Assembly (NCBI GenBank): GCA_933228895.1
Contig: OW121850.1
Coordinates: 28,095,773-28,159,772 of the forward strand
Reading direction: 5' to 3'
DNA: 64,000 nucleotides
Source: Platycnemis pennipes
Taxonomy: Eukaryota > Arthropoda > Insecta > Odonata > Platycnemididae
The notes below the pieces were generated by a model that did no database searches, had not been told where the DNA came from, and saw only the letters and a program-made list of their open reading frames with translations. This document shows positions 1 through 11,199 of the stretch, one piece after another. Made by a program: the position numbers and the translations under genes. The stretch's first letter is position 1. Each line of letters opens with the position of its first letter.

Positions 1-599
1 TTGGTTGCCTCTGTTTGGAAGCAAGCAAAATACGCTAGTGCCAATACAGTTTTGTGTCTTTTTTTCATATACGTGGAAATTAGCTGATTTTTTTCATAAG
101 AAATACCTGAGACGCATTAATGTTGTGGGTATTCAAGGGATCTTTCATAAAATCACTCCTTTTTCATCCCATCATCATGGTCACACAAGTGGCCAAAGAC
201 GTACGTTGCACTCGTTTGGAATTATAAGTTACTATTGTAAGAATGGATTTTATTTTCTTAATTTTAATAGAGGCATGGATAGAAAATTCCTAATCATCTA
301 CTCGAAGGTGGAGCTGCTTATTATCTCGACGCTATTAATAGTAGTAAGCTGCTGTACTTGAGGTGAATTCTAAAGACATTGAGAATCCTTCCATCATTAT
401 TTTACTTCCTCAACTACGTGAAAATATTGTTTCTTGTGATAATACTTCATGCTGAAAAACGAGGCGGCTAGCAATTTCGATAAAAGTTATTTCACGTAAC
501 CAACGGAACTACTAGAGGGTTTTTAAACGTGTTCAAATGGACTCGAACAAAAGAGAAAAATATGACGGCTGAATACAGACTGCTTATTACCTTTCTTTC
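1..599. other. AT-rich stretch, no gene recognised
   Basis: An open frame of 118 codons (5-361, plus) crosses this stretch, but its composition is that of AT-rich noncoding DNA, rich in Phe, Ile and Ser, and I see no domain or splice context. I treat it as noncoding. Confidence 0.5.
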
Positions 600-1230
600 T
601 CACGATTTCTAGACCATTGCCAAAGGTACACCTGTGGTTTCTGCCACGTATTTCGCCTACGAGGGTGCGTGAGAGAGTCTGTTTTGGTGGAAATAAGGCA
701 TGGAGCAGACATGAAAAGGGGCGGTCGGCGAAGGTGGTGTCGTGTGTACGCAGGGCAAGAGAGGACCTTCAGTGGGCCGGGGGAAGGAGGAAGAAAGGAA
801 AGAGCGAGAAGGCGGAGGAGAGGGAGTCGGTTGACGACGGGAGGGCTAGAAATCCCCGCCAACGTCTTCACAAGGACGCCGCCGACTTTCACCTTTCACT
901 CCACGCATCGCTTCACGATTCGCCGTTGTCTGCTCCTACGCACGAACGCGCGCCCCCATGAACCTGCGCCACTTACTCTCTCTCTCTCATTTGTACGCCC
1001 CGGTCGTCCATAGGCCACTCCACGCTGGATTTCTTCCCCTACATGTCGAATTTCCCGCAAGGCTTTTATTTTTATCTCCAGGGCTCTCGAAACCCTAGAA
1101 AGTTCGGATCTGCGGCCCCTTTCTTGTGGTCTCTTGCTCACTCTCTCTTCCTATTCGCTGGGAGGAAGACCACCATTTCGACATATAAAATTCATGGCCT
1201 CACCCAAGTAGTTGCGCCAAACGAAACGTA
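600..1230. other. CpG-rich block, possible regulatory island
   Basis: Base composition shifts sharply to GC-rich with many CG dinucleotides. The first half is purine-rich on the plus strand (GGAGG/GAAAG runs) and the second half is C/T-rich, ending with a short CT microsatellite near 975-990. Overlapping frames are open in both directions (for example 617-961 plus and 587-892 minus), as expected where stop codons are rare, so none is called a gene. No clear TATA box, initiator or splice pattern fixes a direction. Promoter or enhancer activity is inference from composition only. Confidence 0.3.
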
Positions 1231-3872
1231 GGCACACACAAAGTCCGGAAGGAAGGAATTTCGATCACAAATCCTGTAACACCAATGCACAAGAAAATTA
1301 ACCAACCAAAGTCGAAGAGACGGTGAAAGACACTTGCTACCAAACAATAGCGAAATATATCGAAAACAACATATCAAACGCGAAGAGTAAGAATCGTAAT
1401 AGTTCTGTTGGAGAGGGAATAGCTACATATTTATTCTAGGAGGATAATTATAATATAGGATTTATATGATATTATAATATGCCTATGTATCTACCTGTAG
1501 ATGTTTTAAGGACAATTAAAGATTATACTGGCAATTTTTAAAACGAAAAAAGATACATGTATTGGCTGAACGGGAATTCACGGGAACAGTTTATGCACTG
1601 GGATAAAAATATCCCCTAACAATCCACAAAAATACCTCATTGTGATACCATTTCTTACTATTATCACAACAATTTCCCTTCTGGAGTTTCTATATTTGCT
1701 ATTTAGTATTCAGTCCTAAGCACATAAGATGACACATTAACGACATTACTATAGGCATGCTTTAATAGAATGAGCTTTTGCCATGAATGCATCTAATTAT
1801 GCATATGCACAAATAAGCTCATAACAATTGTCTTTCCGTAAAAAGGTTAGTTACAAAAATATTTAACTATACTCGATATCACCGTGAATATTTCCAATTA
1901 GACGTTTTATGAGTTTCTTGGTTCATATTCCTGAATTTATCCAAGCATATTTTTACCCACTAACATACGTCTGAGCTAAATTCATAATTTTGTTATCAGA
2001 CCCAATCAATTACAACACTTTATTACTCAAATATAGTCGCTGTTAAAACCTAAATCATCATTTTGCGCAGTGAGAACGAATTGCATTAAAACTAACACCA
2101 TCATGTATTTAGTCCCCCAATGTACGCCACAAATAGTTCCAAATATTTACTAGTGAACGAAAAATGTTTCTACTTTTTTTAAAAATCTATCAAGATACTC
2201 ATTGATTCTTCCGTATTCAATCAGTAAAAAAAACTGTGATATCGAACTTTAATAGTGTTTCCATGCTGTGATACATATTAGAGTCTGCCAAACTATTTTC
2301 GGTCTGGTAGGCGACGGTAGATGCCGCCACGCACCAAGCTCAATGGTGCGGAGCGTGGGATTCATTCACCATGGTATAGCGCTTTCCTTGAGAATAACTA
2401 GTTCTCAGAAATCACTCAACTTGGATTTGAATGGACGTGTCCCACAGGGCATAAGCCGGATCGTGATACTTAACCCACCATGGGCTGCCAAACGCTGTAT
2501 TCACTCTTCGGCCAATCCATCAAATCAAATTTCAAAGATGATGAATTGCCTATTTTTCGTTGTAACTGCAAGCAACAAATAAGAAAATCTTATTCAGTGT
2601 ATAGGAATAGACAAAATGTGACCGTTCTATAAATAAGTCGAGAGGAAAAGTACATACTATGATCATTAGAGAGAGAGCAATCCCTTCTCTGAATCATTCC
2701 AGTGTTGGTTCATTGGAGCCACATCTGCGGCTCAGGTTAAGCAAACTAATCACAGCCGTAACACTCCCTTCGGAAGCGGTCTATCGCTATCTAAAAAACA
2801 TTGGACTAAGCCACCTGCCCGGCTAAACTCGTGATATCTGTTGAATTAATAGATCACTTCAATGGAATTTATCGTTAGACGAAAATAAAATATGATTAAG
2901 ATGTAGGTATGGTCAATATTTTCGCAACAAGCAAAGTACCAGTGCGCCCATCACAGACCAGGATAAATGTTTGTTTTCGGGATCGTTTACACAAATAAAG
3001 ATACAGTCCATGCTAAAGCGATAAGAAATTGAAGCACTTAATGAAATTTGAATCAACGCCAACATGGGTAACAACTTCCACGAAAATAGAGCCCAAACAT
3101 ACAACGAGAAAGTGACTTCACAAAATCTTTTCTATTTTTTGTTTTAGCACACAATACTTTCCCATTGGGACATACGAGACTCTTACAAAGAATGACTACA
3201 GTCGCAACTGGTCTAATAATATACGTAATAGGAATAAAATTCGCATGAAAGGAGCTTATTGAATGATTAATACCTTGTAAAAACAAGTTCTTATTCATCT
3301 TTGGTATGAAGTATGCTCCGCACTTAAATTAGTTCCGGATTGGGAGAACGGGTATGAGACTTTCCATGGATTGGCAAGGAACAAGGGTAGAAAGAAAGCC
3401 GGTATTCGAATTAACCTGCTCTTAACGAAAGGCGCTACGGAGAAAACCGCTTAATGTGTTAAATCTATGATGCAACCATCTCAATTTCGGTAAATTTTCC
3501 ATCGGGAAACAAAAAAAAACAATTTGGAAATATTGCAAAATTCACAATTTTAAGGAATAATAATATAAGGTGGTAAACTCAACCAAGGGCATTTAAACGT
3601 TTAGGCACAATGCGTACAGAGCATAATGACAGAAAACTGAGAAAGTTTTGCTTCCGCTGCCAAACTCTGTATCAAGTCTATCAATTAGATATGACGCCAT
3701 CTTGAAATCCTTATCGAATATAAAAATTCCTTTCATTCTCGTAGACCCGTTAAGAAAAATATAGTACGGCCCGAAGAAATAGTAAACATGTGACTAGGTG
3801 GCATAATGCAATGGTCAAAATACGACCCTGAAATATGGAGATCGGTGAAACAACTTCGGCCGTCACATTGTG
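1231..3872. other. AT-rich noncoding stretch
   Basis: I found no gene here. A moderately GC-rich island at about 2290-2560 carries a 104-codon frame (2268-2582 plus) that resembles no family I know. The neighbourhood of 2690-2825 also has mixed composition and could be an old repeat. The rest is simple AT-rich DNA. Confidence 0.4.
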
Positions 3873-3970
3873 GAATTTTTCCATTATTGAAAATAAAAAT
3901 CAACTTTGTAATTTTCCACACGTTTTTTAATAACCAACCGGTTTCAACACTGACGTGTCATCATCAGGGA
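3873..3970 (-). mobile_element. Penelope-like 3' terminus, inverted copy
   Basis: On the minus strand this reads: hammerhead-like core (3934-3969), a short AT-rich spacer, then a tail running to about 3873. The tail (minus strand of 3873-3925) recurs almost exactly in plus orientation at 4811-4856, where it begins GTGTGGAAAATTACAAAG and continues into a TTATTTTCAAT tract. Small hammerhead motifs in terminal repeats are a known trait of Penelope-like elements, and inverted partial copies are common for that class. The coding part (RT and GIY-YIG) is absent, so assignment rests on the ribozyme-like core and repeat arrangement only. Alternative: a nonautonomous foldback element unrelated to Penelope. 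Confidence 0.5.
3934..3970 (-). ncRNA. hammerhead-ribozyme-like motif (copy A)
   Basis: This is the mirror copy of the motif at 3987-4026, read on the minus strand and identical through the core, the hairpin, GAAA and the palindromic ACCGGT. The same extra T sits between CTGATGA and helix II. Together they form divergent ribozyme-like units within one inverted repeat. Confidence 0.5.
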
Positions 3971-3986
3971 CCCTGAGTCTCCTGAG

Positions 3987-4026
3987 TCCCTGATGATGAC
4001 ACGTCAGTGTTGAAACCGGTTGGCTA
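3987..4026 (+). ncRNA. hammerhead-ribozyme-like motif (copy B)
   Basis: The core CTGATGA lies at 3990-3996. It is followed by one unpaired T (3997), a 5-bp hairpin GACAC-GTCA-GTGTT (3998-4011, last pair G-T), then GAAA (4012-4015) running into the self-complementary ACCGGT (4015-4020) and T4021 as the would-be cleavage nucleotide. CUGANGA, helix II, GAAA and a short palindromic helix III are the defining order of a type I hammerhead. The palindromic helix III fits the dimeric cleavage described for small Penelope-associated hammerheads. The extra T between the core and helix II, and a helix I of only about 2 bp (CC with GG), depart from the canonical fold. Activity is not shown. Confidence 0.5.
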
Positions 4027-4036
4027 TTAAAAAACG

Positions 4037-4809
4037 TACGAAACGTTGAAACGTACGAAAACGTTGAAACCGTAAGATATTTAGGAGTAACAATCACTAA
4101 AGATTTATCGTGGGGAAGACACATAAGGGAAATATGCGGCCGAGCGAAGAGAAAGCTAGGATTTATAAAAAGAGTACTTGGCAAATGTGATGAGAAGACA
4201 AAAGAGCGATGCTACTTTTCACTAGTTAGGCCCCACCTTGAGTATGCAGCCAGTGTATGGGATCCTAATGAATTAGGTTTGATGAGAGAACTAGACAATG
4301 TGCAGCGTAGAGCAGCTAGGTTCGTCAAAAGGTGTTACGATAGGTTGAGTAGTGTATCAGAATTAATACAAGAATTAGGGTGGGAATCATTATCAGAGCG
4401 TAGATTAAAGTTCAGATTAAATCTATTGCAGAAATTTCAATCGGATAGCTTTACTGAAGATGTTAGGCACATATTAAAAACACCAGCGTATTATGCTAGA
4501 TTCGACCAGATAAATAAGATTAGAGAGATAGATTGTCGTACAGATAGATTCAAAATGGCATTTTTCCCACGTACTATAAGAGAACAGAATAGGCAGCATA
4601 GGAAAGGGATAGGTAGGGGAAATATTTTAGAGTATTTTGTAGTGCATGATGCATGTATTAACCCCTCAAATACTATAGATACTAACAATGTAGTTGCATG
4701 AGACCCTTTAGTTGCTTGCTTGCATGCTAGTAGTGCATGCTTGGTGACCTTCACCCCCTGCCACACACCCTCGCGTTGGCTTGCAGGGTATCCTGTAGAT
4801 GTCCAGTAG
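4037..4809 (+). mobile_element. 5'-truncated LINE (CR1/L2-like, family A), nested
   Basis: The frame from about 4066 to 4701 is fully open and encodes the C-terminal part of a non-LTR reverse transcriptase polyprotein, downstream of the catalytic palm. It shows YLGVTI, then a segment ending RPHLEYAASVWDP, then LDNVQRRAARFVK, a GWESLSERR block and RLNLLQKFQ. This set is typical of CR1/L2/jockey-type LINEs; the exact clade is inference. The 3' UTR ends with a CCCCTGCCACACACC...GGCTTGCAGGGTAT block and a short GTAGATG-type tail at about 4795-4805. The insertion splits a plus-strand Penelope-like terminus: the sequence left of it (to about 4036) and right of it (from 4811) are contiguous in the inverted partner at 3873-3970. 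Start 4037 is approximate; a short tandem (CGTACGAAAACGTTGAAA type) sits at the junction. No complete element remains, so it is dead. Confidence 0.8.
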
Positions 4810-4810
4810 A

Positions 4811-4856
4811 AACGTGTGGAAAATTACAAAGTTGATTCTTATTTTCAATTATGGAG
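4811..4856 (+). mobile_element. Penelope-like tail, distal part split by LINE
   Basis: ACGTGTGGAAAATTACAAAG and the following T-rich tract match the minus strand of 3877-3925 over about 45 bases with only a few differences, then diverge after ATGG. This is the outer half of the plus-strand terminus whose hammerhead half lies at 3987-4036. Confidence 0.6.
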
Positions 4857-6650
4857 ATCTGTATTCCAACAGATCGCAGATTTCACCCAATCCTAAAGAT
4901 GACGCCACAATCTTTCTTCCAGTAATGGAATATTCCATATTCCGTTAGTGGTAAATGGAACGTGCTTCATACCTGAACCCTCATTGAATTCAAACGAAGC
5001 TTAGACTTGATGATTAATTGGATGAGAGGACCCGACAATACCGTCCCCCGAGGGCTTTCACGAGCGCTTCAGAGAGAAAGAGCCCGTAACCCTTGAAATC
5101 CTCTTTCGGCTCCATTTGACCTCCTCCGCTGCGTGTGTCGTCACAGCCCTCCACTGTTACATGGGCCTCAGAATGGCCCGTCATCGACGGTCGGTCAACC
5201 GTGGCACGTGTCACGGACAGGGCCTCCCGAAAGGGATGGCCTGCCCATCACCTCAGCGGAAGTCCCATAGCCTCAAACCCTGATCCAAGGGATCAAGCAT
5301 TCCGGAGATACCATCTGTGTGCACATGACCCTCGAATACATCAGCCCCATCTCTATCAACGACCTTTGGGCAATCTCTGACAGGAATGAAGATGTCAGCG
5401 GTGCCACTGCCGACGAAACTCGATAGGTTATTAGCATTCCAAACATAACCTATCTCGACGTAAACCCAAAAACCATTTCTGCCATCAACCGCAAACGACG
5501 GAGAGGAAAAATTGAAGCATCCTAATTTATTGGGCTCGCGGAAATGGTCTGCACCTACAAATGAGTACTGTATAGAGCTTCATGTTTAGGGATCCTTCAT
5601 AAGCATTAAAGCGAAGAAAAAGAGTTTCAATATAAAAAAAAAAGTTTTGATTATTTTATCCTGTGGCTTAACAGTCAGTAAGTAAGGAGGAAAAATTAGA
5701 ATGCCACAAGAACTTTCATTTGCGTCACCATAACCATTTTTCAATAGTACTCCTCGTAATTACAAGATATAGAAAGGGCGATACATTTTCCAGGTTTAAA
5801 TGAGCACGCATAAAAATAAGTATTAAAAGAGCTATTGTTTCAATTTAACTCATAGATTTATGTCCTAGCAAAATGAATCCTCAAACAAAAACAACTATGC
5901 ATTAAGGATACAGATAACGTATGCACTGATTGTCGGGTATATGACAATAAAACAGCAAAAACTAAAACAGGCGGAAGAAGAGCTCACATTTTGATTCTTA
6001 AAACTCATAACAATGATGGTTATACTGATTCCCGACATGATATAAATTTTTTATTCCCGAATATGAAATATTGAAGCCCTTGAGTATTCAAATTCTGGAA
6101 CCAGTATTTCTTCCCAATTATACCATTGATTTTAAAATATCAATTGAAGTGACTTGGGTATAATCCGGAAGAATCGAATTGGATACATGTAGTTACGCCC
6201 AACATCTTTATGTAACATCTCTTTTAGGCAACAAATTATCTCGGGATAGCTAGAGTGGACCAAGGAACGGATGAGTGAAATTCACTTGGCCTGGGGCTTT
6301 GTACCTAAGATTTCCAGGTCCTTCGTACCTTCGGAATTGTAACCTCACCGAATAGACTGACATTAAAATACCATACTGCAGTATAGTAGTTAATGGAATA
6401 ATGTTAATGATACTCTACTTCTGTACACTATGGGATAAATACAGAGGACTTCATTATTGTCTCATATTTTTATGCCATAAGAAACTGCAAACTTGGATAT
6501 ACTCTTGGATAGACTTAACAATTAACTCTTTACATTACGTTGGTCTCACGTATTCGTATTTGGCTGGCGTGTAAAAAGATATCTAATACTAGATTTAAGA
6601 GTTTTTACGCCATTTACCACTCTATACATTTGCGTAGTGAGATTTGAAGG
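4857..6650. other. noncoding; unrecognised GC-richer island at 5014-5420
   Basis: 5014-5420 has balanced composition and open frames on both strands (66 codons minus, 5014-5214; 81 codons plus, 5135-5380), with no family that I recognise. It could be an old repeat or a remnant exon. 5421-6650 is AT-rich with nothing visible except a T/A-rich run near 5630. Confidence 0.35.
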
Positions 6651-7909
6651 TTTTTTCACCTCTCAATCACATCAGAGAGGCGTCACAGCCAAGCAGGCGT
6701 CGCGTTTACACACACTGCAGGGTGACCAACAATCCCCGTCTACCAGTGCATTTCCCTCTGAAGAAATTGCTCACGCCTCATCAATAATTTAGGAAAAAGC
6801 TCGTTTCGCAAAAAATAACTACCAGACTCATTTCCCACCCACGCACTATTGAAAACCGTGCTCTTCAGCAAATTTCCACCCCACCGGGTTAAGGGGGTGG
6901 AGGAGGCCCTTGGGCGAGAAGGAGGGAGGGAAAGAGAAGTGCAGAGGGAGCGATAGTTTTTTCCTCCCCATACCCCCAAGCAACCGTCGCCCACCCCCGC
7001 CGCCGGCGCGAAAATGATGTGCCACGACCCCAAACAATCTCCTCCACGCATGTTTACTTTGCATCGGCGTTTTTTTCGCGTGAAGGGGACATCTTGCTCA
7101 CGGCCTCCTCATAAAACTGTCTGTTCTCACCCCGCCATCCCCTTTACTGCCTCCTTCCATTCACGCAGGTCACCTCACCCTCCCGGACACCTGCCAAGCG
7201 GGGACGAAAGACCCAGAACCACACACGCAAACCCCTTCCTCGCACTATCCGTCGGGTTCCCTCTTTGGTATCCTACTTTTCTTCGCGTTACATCCTTAAA
7301 TGATGCAATAAAATAGAACTCTACATGACGTGAATTGAGGTAATGAAGGAAGTGAGAGAGATTGGGCAACACGAGAAGACGGTTGAAGTGCCTACGTAGT
7401 TCCAGCGGAGTTGCAGGAGGCACGGATCGATGCGCAAGTGGCGTAGGGGGTTGAAGATACGCTAAAGGGAGCTGGGGCACGCATATATTCGCGGAAAAGG
7501 ATAAGGATGGGTCCCGGGGTTTATGTTGCGTTGTGCACCCCGCTTGGAAAAGAGGGTTTCGAGTAGGAACAGGGCGGCCAGTTGCGTCGTGAGGGTACCG
7601 AGGGGTGAAGAGCGAAGAATAAAGGGCGAGAAGGGGTCCCAGTGAATGACGAGGGAAGTGTAAACAAAGAGGAAGATGAGGAAGGGGAGGATGAAAAAGA
7701 GAGAAAGAGGGAGGCGAGTAGCAGCGCGCTGATTGGGAGAAGGAAGGGGGTGGACCAGGACAGGGTGAGTCGGTCGAGGCAGGGCTGGAAGCGAAGGGAT
7801 CCAAAGGCGAGTGAGCCCGAATGCCTACATGGGAAAAAAGCATAGGACACAAATTATTTAAAGATGAGGATTTGAGATGATTTGAAGAATTTCCTGTATT
7901 ACGTCGCAC
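6651..7909. other. GC-rich strand-asymmetric block with long ORF
   Basis: 6890-7260 is C-rich on the plus strand and 7330-7830 is purine-rich. The minus frame 7175-7909 is open for 244 codons, the longest in the window. Its product is dominated by Pro, Ser and Leu (runs such as SLFHPPLPHLPL) and looks like translation of a GC-skewed tract. There is no domain, no codon periodicity that I can judge, and another long frame overlaps it (7521-7850 minus). I regard it as probably noncoding, possibly a regulatory island. Confidence 0.3.
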
Positions 7910-8382
7910 TGATCCTTGATGTGCCGTATGTTTCCATGTGTCCTATTTATAGGGAGGGCGAAACTAATCCCATGAATGCGCTAGACCTGAGTTTCCCAAA
8001 CCATGTCCACGGAGCCCTTCTGGCTCCACGAGCGTTTCTCATAGGGTCCATCGGTGGCAGTTGTGAAGATGACAAAAATTGAATTGTTGCTCCCATGCAG
8101 TGGGAAATACGAAACTACTACCATCAACTAAAAATGTAATTCCCTGTTCATGTTACAGGATCTTTTCGTAAGATGAAAGCAGTAAAATATGTAGAGCTTG
8201 TCTTTACTGGAACCACCTCGATATTCCTTGTTTGCCAAGTACAATAGAGCCGAATATAAGGAGATTAGCTCTACGGCCTCTTAAAGTGACAAATAAAATA
8301 AAATTCTCCAATGGCCGTAAAATTGGCAACCCTCGTCAAGGACAATTTCTGTGTTGGTTTGCGGTAGGGTCAATTCCACAGC

Positions 8383-8515
8383 AGTGACCAACGACAGCCT
8401 CTCAACCACAAAACCCTCCTGTCGTGGTTTACGGGTTGTGTCACTGACGAGGAAGTAACATCCCTGTAAACCACCATAGGAGGGTTTTGTGGTTGAGAGG
8501 CTGTAGTTGGTCACT
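8383..8515. repeat. long foldback (38-bp arms, one mismatch)
   Basis: Arms 8383-8420 and 8478-8515 are reverse complements with one mismatch; each contains TCTCAACCACAAAACCCTCC or its complement. Inside the 57-nt loop a second pairing, GTGGTTTAC with GTAAACCAC, extends the stem after a 3-nt mismatch. A transcript would form a hairpin of roughly 50 bp. No flanking target duplication is obvious. It may be a foldback MITE, or an inverted duplication able to give small RNAs. Confidence 0.85.
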
Positions 8516-8544
8516 TTGGTTGGGCATTGTTCATTGGTACACCG

Positions 8545-8700
8545 ACCCCGAATAGAGTGTTTTTAAAGAGCATTCAAGTATGCGAGAGCAGTAATCAGCT
8601 CGTCGGATGGGACTTAAAGCCGTGGTCTAGGCGAGGTGCCTTTCATGACTAGCAGACTCATGCCCACAGAGCTTCTCTTCATCCTCCTATTCCCATCCTT
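8545..8700 (+). mobile_element. SINE fragment with CGTCGGATGGGAC core
   Basis: The segment CGTCGGATGGGACTTAAAGC (8601-8620) followed by CGTGGTCT matches the core seen on the minus strand at 58720-58915 and, diverged, at 11244-11280. The upstream GAGCATTCAAG...GAGCAGTA spacing is also shared with the 58.7-kb copy. The tRNA-like head is not visible here, so this is a 5'-truncated or decayed copy. Confidence 0.45.
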
Positions 8701-8929
8701 ATACTACTCTTCTTGGTCTGAAGTGCCTATAATTTCGGGTGCAAATTTGAAAACCAGAGATATAATAAAATAACGGTACTGGTCTTCCTCCCTGAGGGAC
8801 CGGGTTTGAACATCGGCATTGAAAGATATGTTTTTTGGCCAAGCCGGCACAATGAGCATTTTAGATTCGCTAAATTTCGAAATCTACCCTCTTTGGAATA
8901 ATCAAAGATAGCTATGACAGCGGATGACT

Positions 8930-10250
8930 ACCAGAGGGCTTCCAGAAGAGTGAAATTATCGCAATCCCGAAGAAGCCAAGGACAGAGAAATGCGAAGAGC
9001 ACAGGACATGGAGCCTGGTGTCACACACATCGAAAATACTTACCAGGATAATTAACAGAAGAATGGAAGGGAAGATCGAAGGGAATCTTTTGGAAAATTG
9101 ATTCGGATTCAAGAAAAACCGAGGAGCTACGGAGGCAACATCCAGCTTAAGGATACTGGCCGAGAAAATGATACACGTAAACAAGCCGCTGTATGTGGCA
9201 TTCATGGACTTGGAAAAGACCTTTGACAACGTCGAATAGAACAAGATGTTCAAGATACTGGAAGCAATTGGAATATACTACAAGCATATAAGAATAATCT
9301 ATAGCCTCTACAAGAACCAGGTAACTACAATGCAAATGAAAGGCGGAAGGAAGATAGAAGCCAAAAATAAATAAAGGAGTCAGACAAGGATGCAACCTCT
9401 CCCAAGTGTTATTCAATATATACCTGGAAGAAGCAATAAGAGACGCTGAGGAAATTGGTATTCAAGGGCATCAAGGTGAATGGCGAAGATATAAACATGT
9501 TAAGGTTTGCTGATGACATCGCAGTTGTAGCAGAAAATCGAGAGGATCTGCAAGCATCCGTGACTACAATGAACCAATACTTCAAGAATATAATATGAGC
9601 CTCAAGAAGAAGAAAACTAAAATCCTAGTTTGCGGAAGGGAGAAGCTGAGGGCAAATATTACAATTCAAGGAGTGAAATTGAAACAAGTGGAGAACTTCA
9701 CCTACCTCGGTAGCATTATAACTTGGGATGGAAGAAGCTCGACAGACATCAAGCGAAGAACAGCACAAACTAAGGAGGCGTTTATGAAGAAGAGACAACT
9801 ACTATGCTAAAAGTACCTACGGCTGCAAACAAGGAAGCACTTCATTAAAACATTCGTGTGGAGCGTGGCATTCTATGGTTCAGAGACATGGAACATCGGG
9901 ATAGCAGACCAAGAGGAATTGAAGCCTTCGTAACATGGTGCTGGAGGAAAATGTTGAAGATTAAATGGGCAGATAAAGTGAAGAGCGAAGAGGTGTACAG
10001 AAGAGCAGATGAAGAAAGGACAATATGGAAAACCCCACGGCAAAGAAGAACCAGATGGATTGGAAATACCTTGAAGCAAAATAAATTAGCTAGAAATATA
10101 ATAGAAGGGAAAATTGAAGGGAATGTCCCACGAGGAAGACCAGTGGACAAGTATATAGGGCAAATAATGAAGGACGTGAAAAAAAATATACCAGGGTGTG
10201 AGGGAATTAACACTGAATAGGGCAGAATGGAGGGCTGCAGTAAACCAATC
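8930..10250 (+). mobile_element. decayed RTE-like LINE, RT and C-terminal part
   Basis: Pieces of one non-LTR endonuclease/reverse transcriptase polyprotein appear in order but in shifting frames. MDLEKTFDNVE (RT motif A) is near 9208-9238, MLRFADDIAVVAE (catalytic YADD-type motif C) near 9497-9535, and VENFTYLGSIITWDGR near 9690-9735. Then SVAFYGSETWN and a block with EAFVTWCWRKMLKIKW, ending in IEGNVPRGRPVDK near 10145. Several frameshifts and stops (for example after the motif A region and near 9390) make it a pseudogene. The RTE-like label comes from the characteristic C-terminal block; the clade was not tested. The 3' end, AACCAATCCTAGTATTG then TGATGA, resembles the ends at 43.7 and 59.2 kb. 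The endonuclease and 5' half are missing. Confidence 0.8.
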
Positions 10251-10269
10251 CTAGTATTGAAATACTGGT

Positions 10270-11199
10270 GATGAAGTTTCGTTCATTATAATTCATCCTT
10301 ACGTTTATGTGACTTTTGCATATTACAAAATATATCCATAAGTACATATGTTTATTTCATATCCCTCAAATGCTGTGGAATACTGAAACCCTTTTTCTAT
10401 GATTTTGTATTTAAAAATACCTATATTTAATTGATTATTATTTATTCATATTTTTGTTTAAAAATAACTTAACCATTATTATTGCAGGGGAGTGTATGCA
10501 AGAAGGGAATATGTATCCTAAACCTCGCACCCAATAATGACCAAATAAAATTGTTATCCATTGTGGAACACCATGATGCATTCAATTCCACCAATCCTCA
10601 CAATAAATACATACTTTTTCATAGTCTAATAACATATTGTACTTACTGTATGAGGCAACATACACGAAACGGGGTTGAGAGGACACAATCAAAACTCACC
10701 TGAAAAGACAAATAGTTTTAGATTAATCCAACATGCTCCTTAAAATTTTTGATACAAAGAAATCATGGGTTCTTTATTCGTACTTTCAAAAGAATCCCAC
10801 ATGTACGGAGGCTATATATAAATATATTATCGAACTCAAATTCAATTACTTTTAAACTTAATGATGTAGGTTAGCTATGTTGCTGAAAGGTGAATTTATA
10901 TCCACAAATTAGCACGTAATAATGATACAATGCGAGAGGCGGTCTCACTGCTTTGAGAATACGATGAGCTCACATATTCCTAATTTATGTGCCAAGATAT
11001 CAGTATCTTTATATAATACTGTTTTCCAATACGATAAAACCATGCATCGCGGTCTGAAACGCCAAAAAGAGAGGGGAAAGACTTGAAACTCACCGGAATA
11101 AAGCATCTACAAGGAGTCTGGTTGGTATATGGGCCAGGGATCTTCTGTCCTACGCCAATACCTCGGGCTCAAAGCATTAGCATAAATTTTTTATAGGTA
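10270..11199. other. AT-rich noncoding stretch
   Basis: No gene or recognisable repeat was seen. A 73-codon frame at 10482-10703 (plus) has no family signature. Confidence 0.4.

Larger units (their letters stand above)
3921..4036. repeat. near-perfect inverted repeat, 50-bp arms
   Basis: Arms 3921-3970 and 3987-4036 are reverse complements with a single mismatch, at the T/C in GGTTGGYTATT. They are separated by a 16-nt spacer that is itself partly palindromic (CCTGAGTCTCCTGAGT). Each arm contains one hammerhead-like core, so the locus carries two divergent copies whose upstream ends face each other. Confidence 0.9.

Noticed and set aside
5..361. 118-codon ORF at the left edge
   Set aside because: AT-rich composition with no motif, no splice context and no known family.
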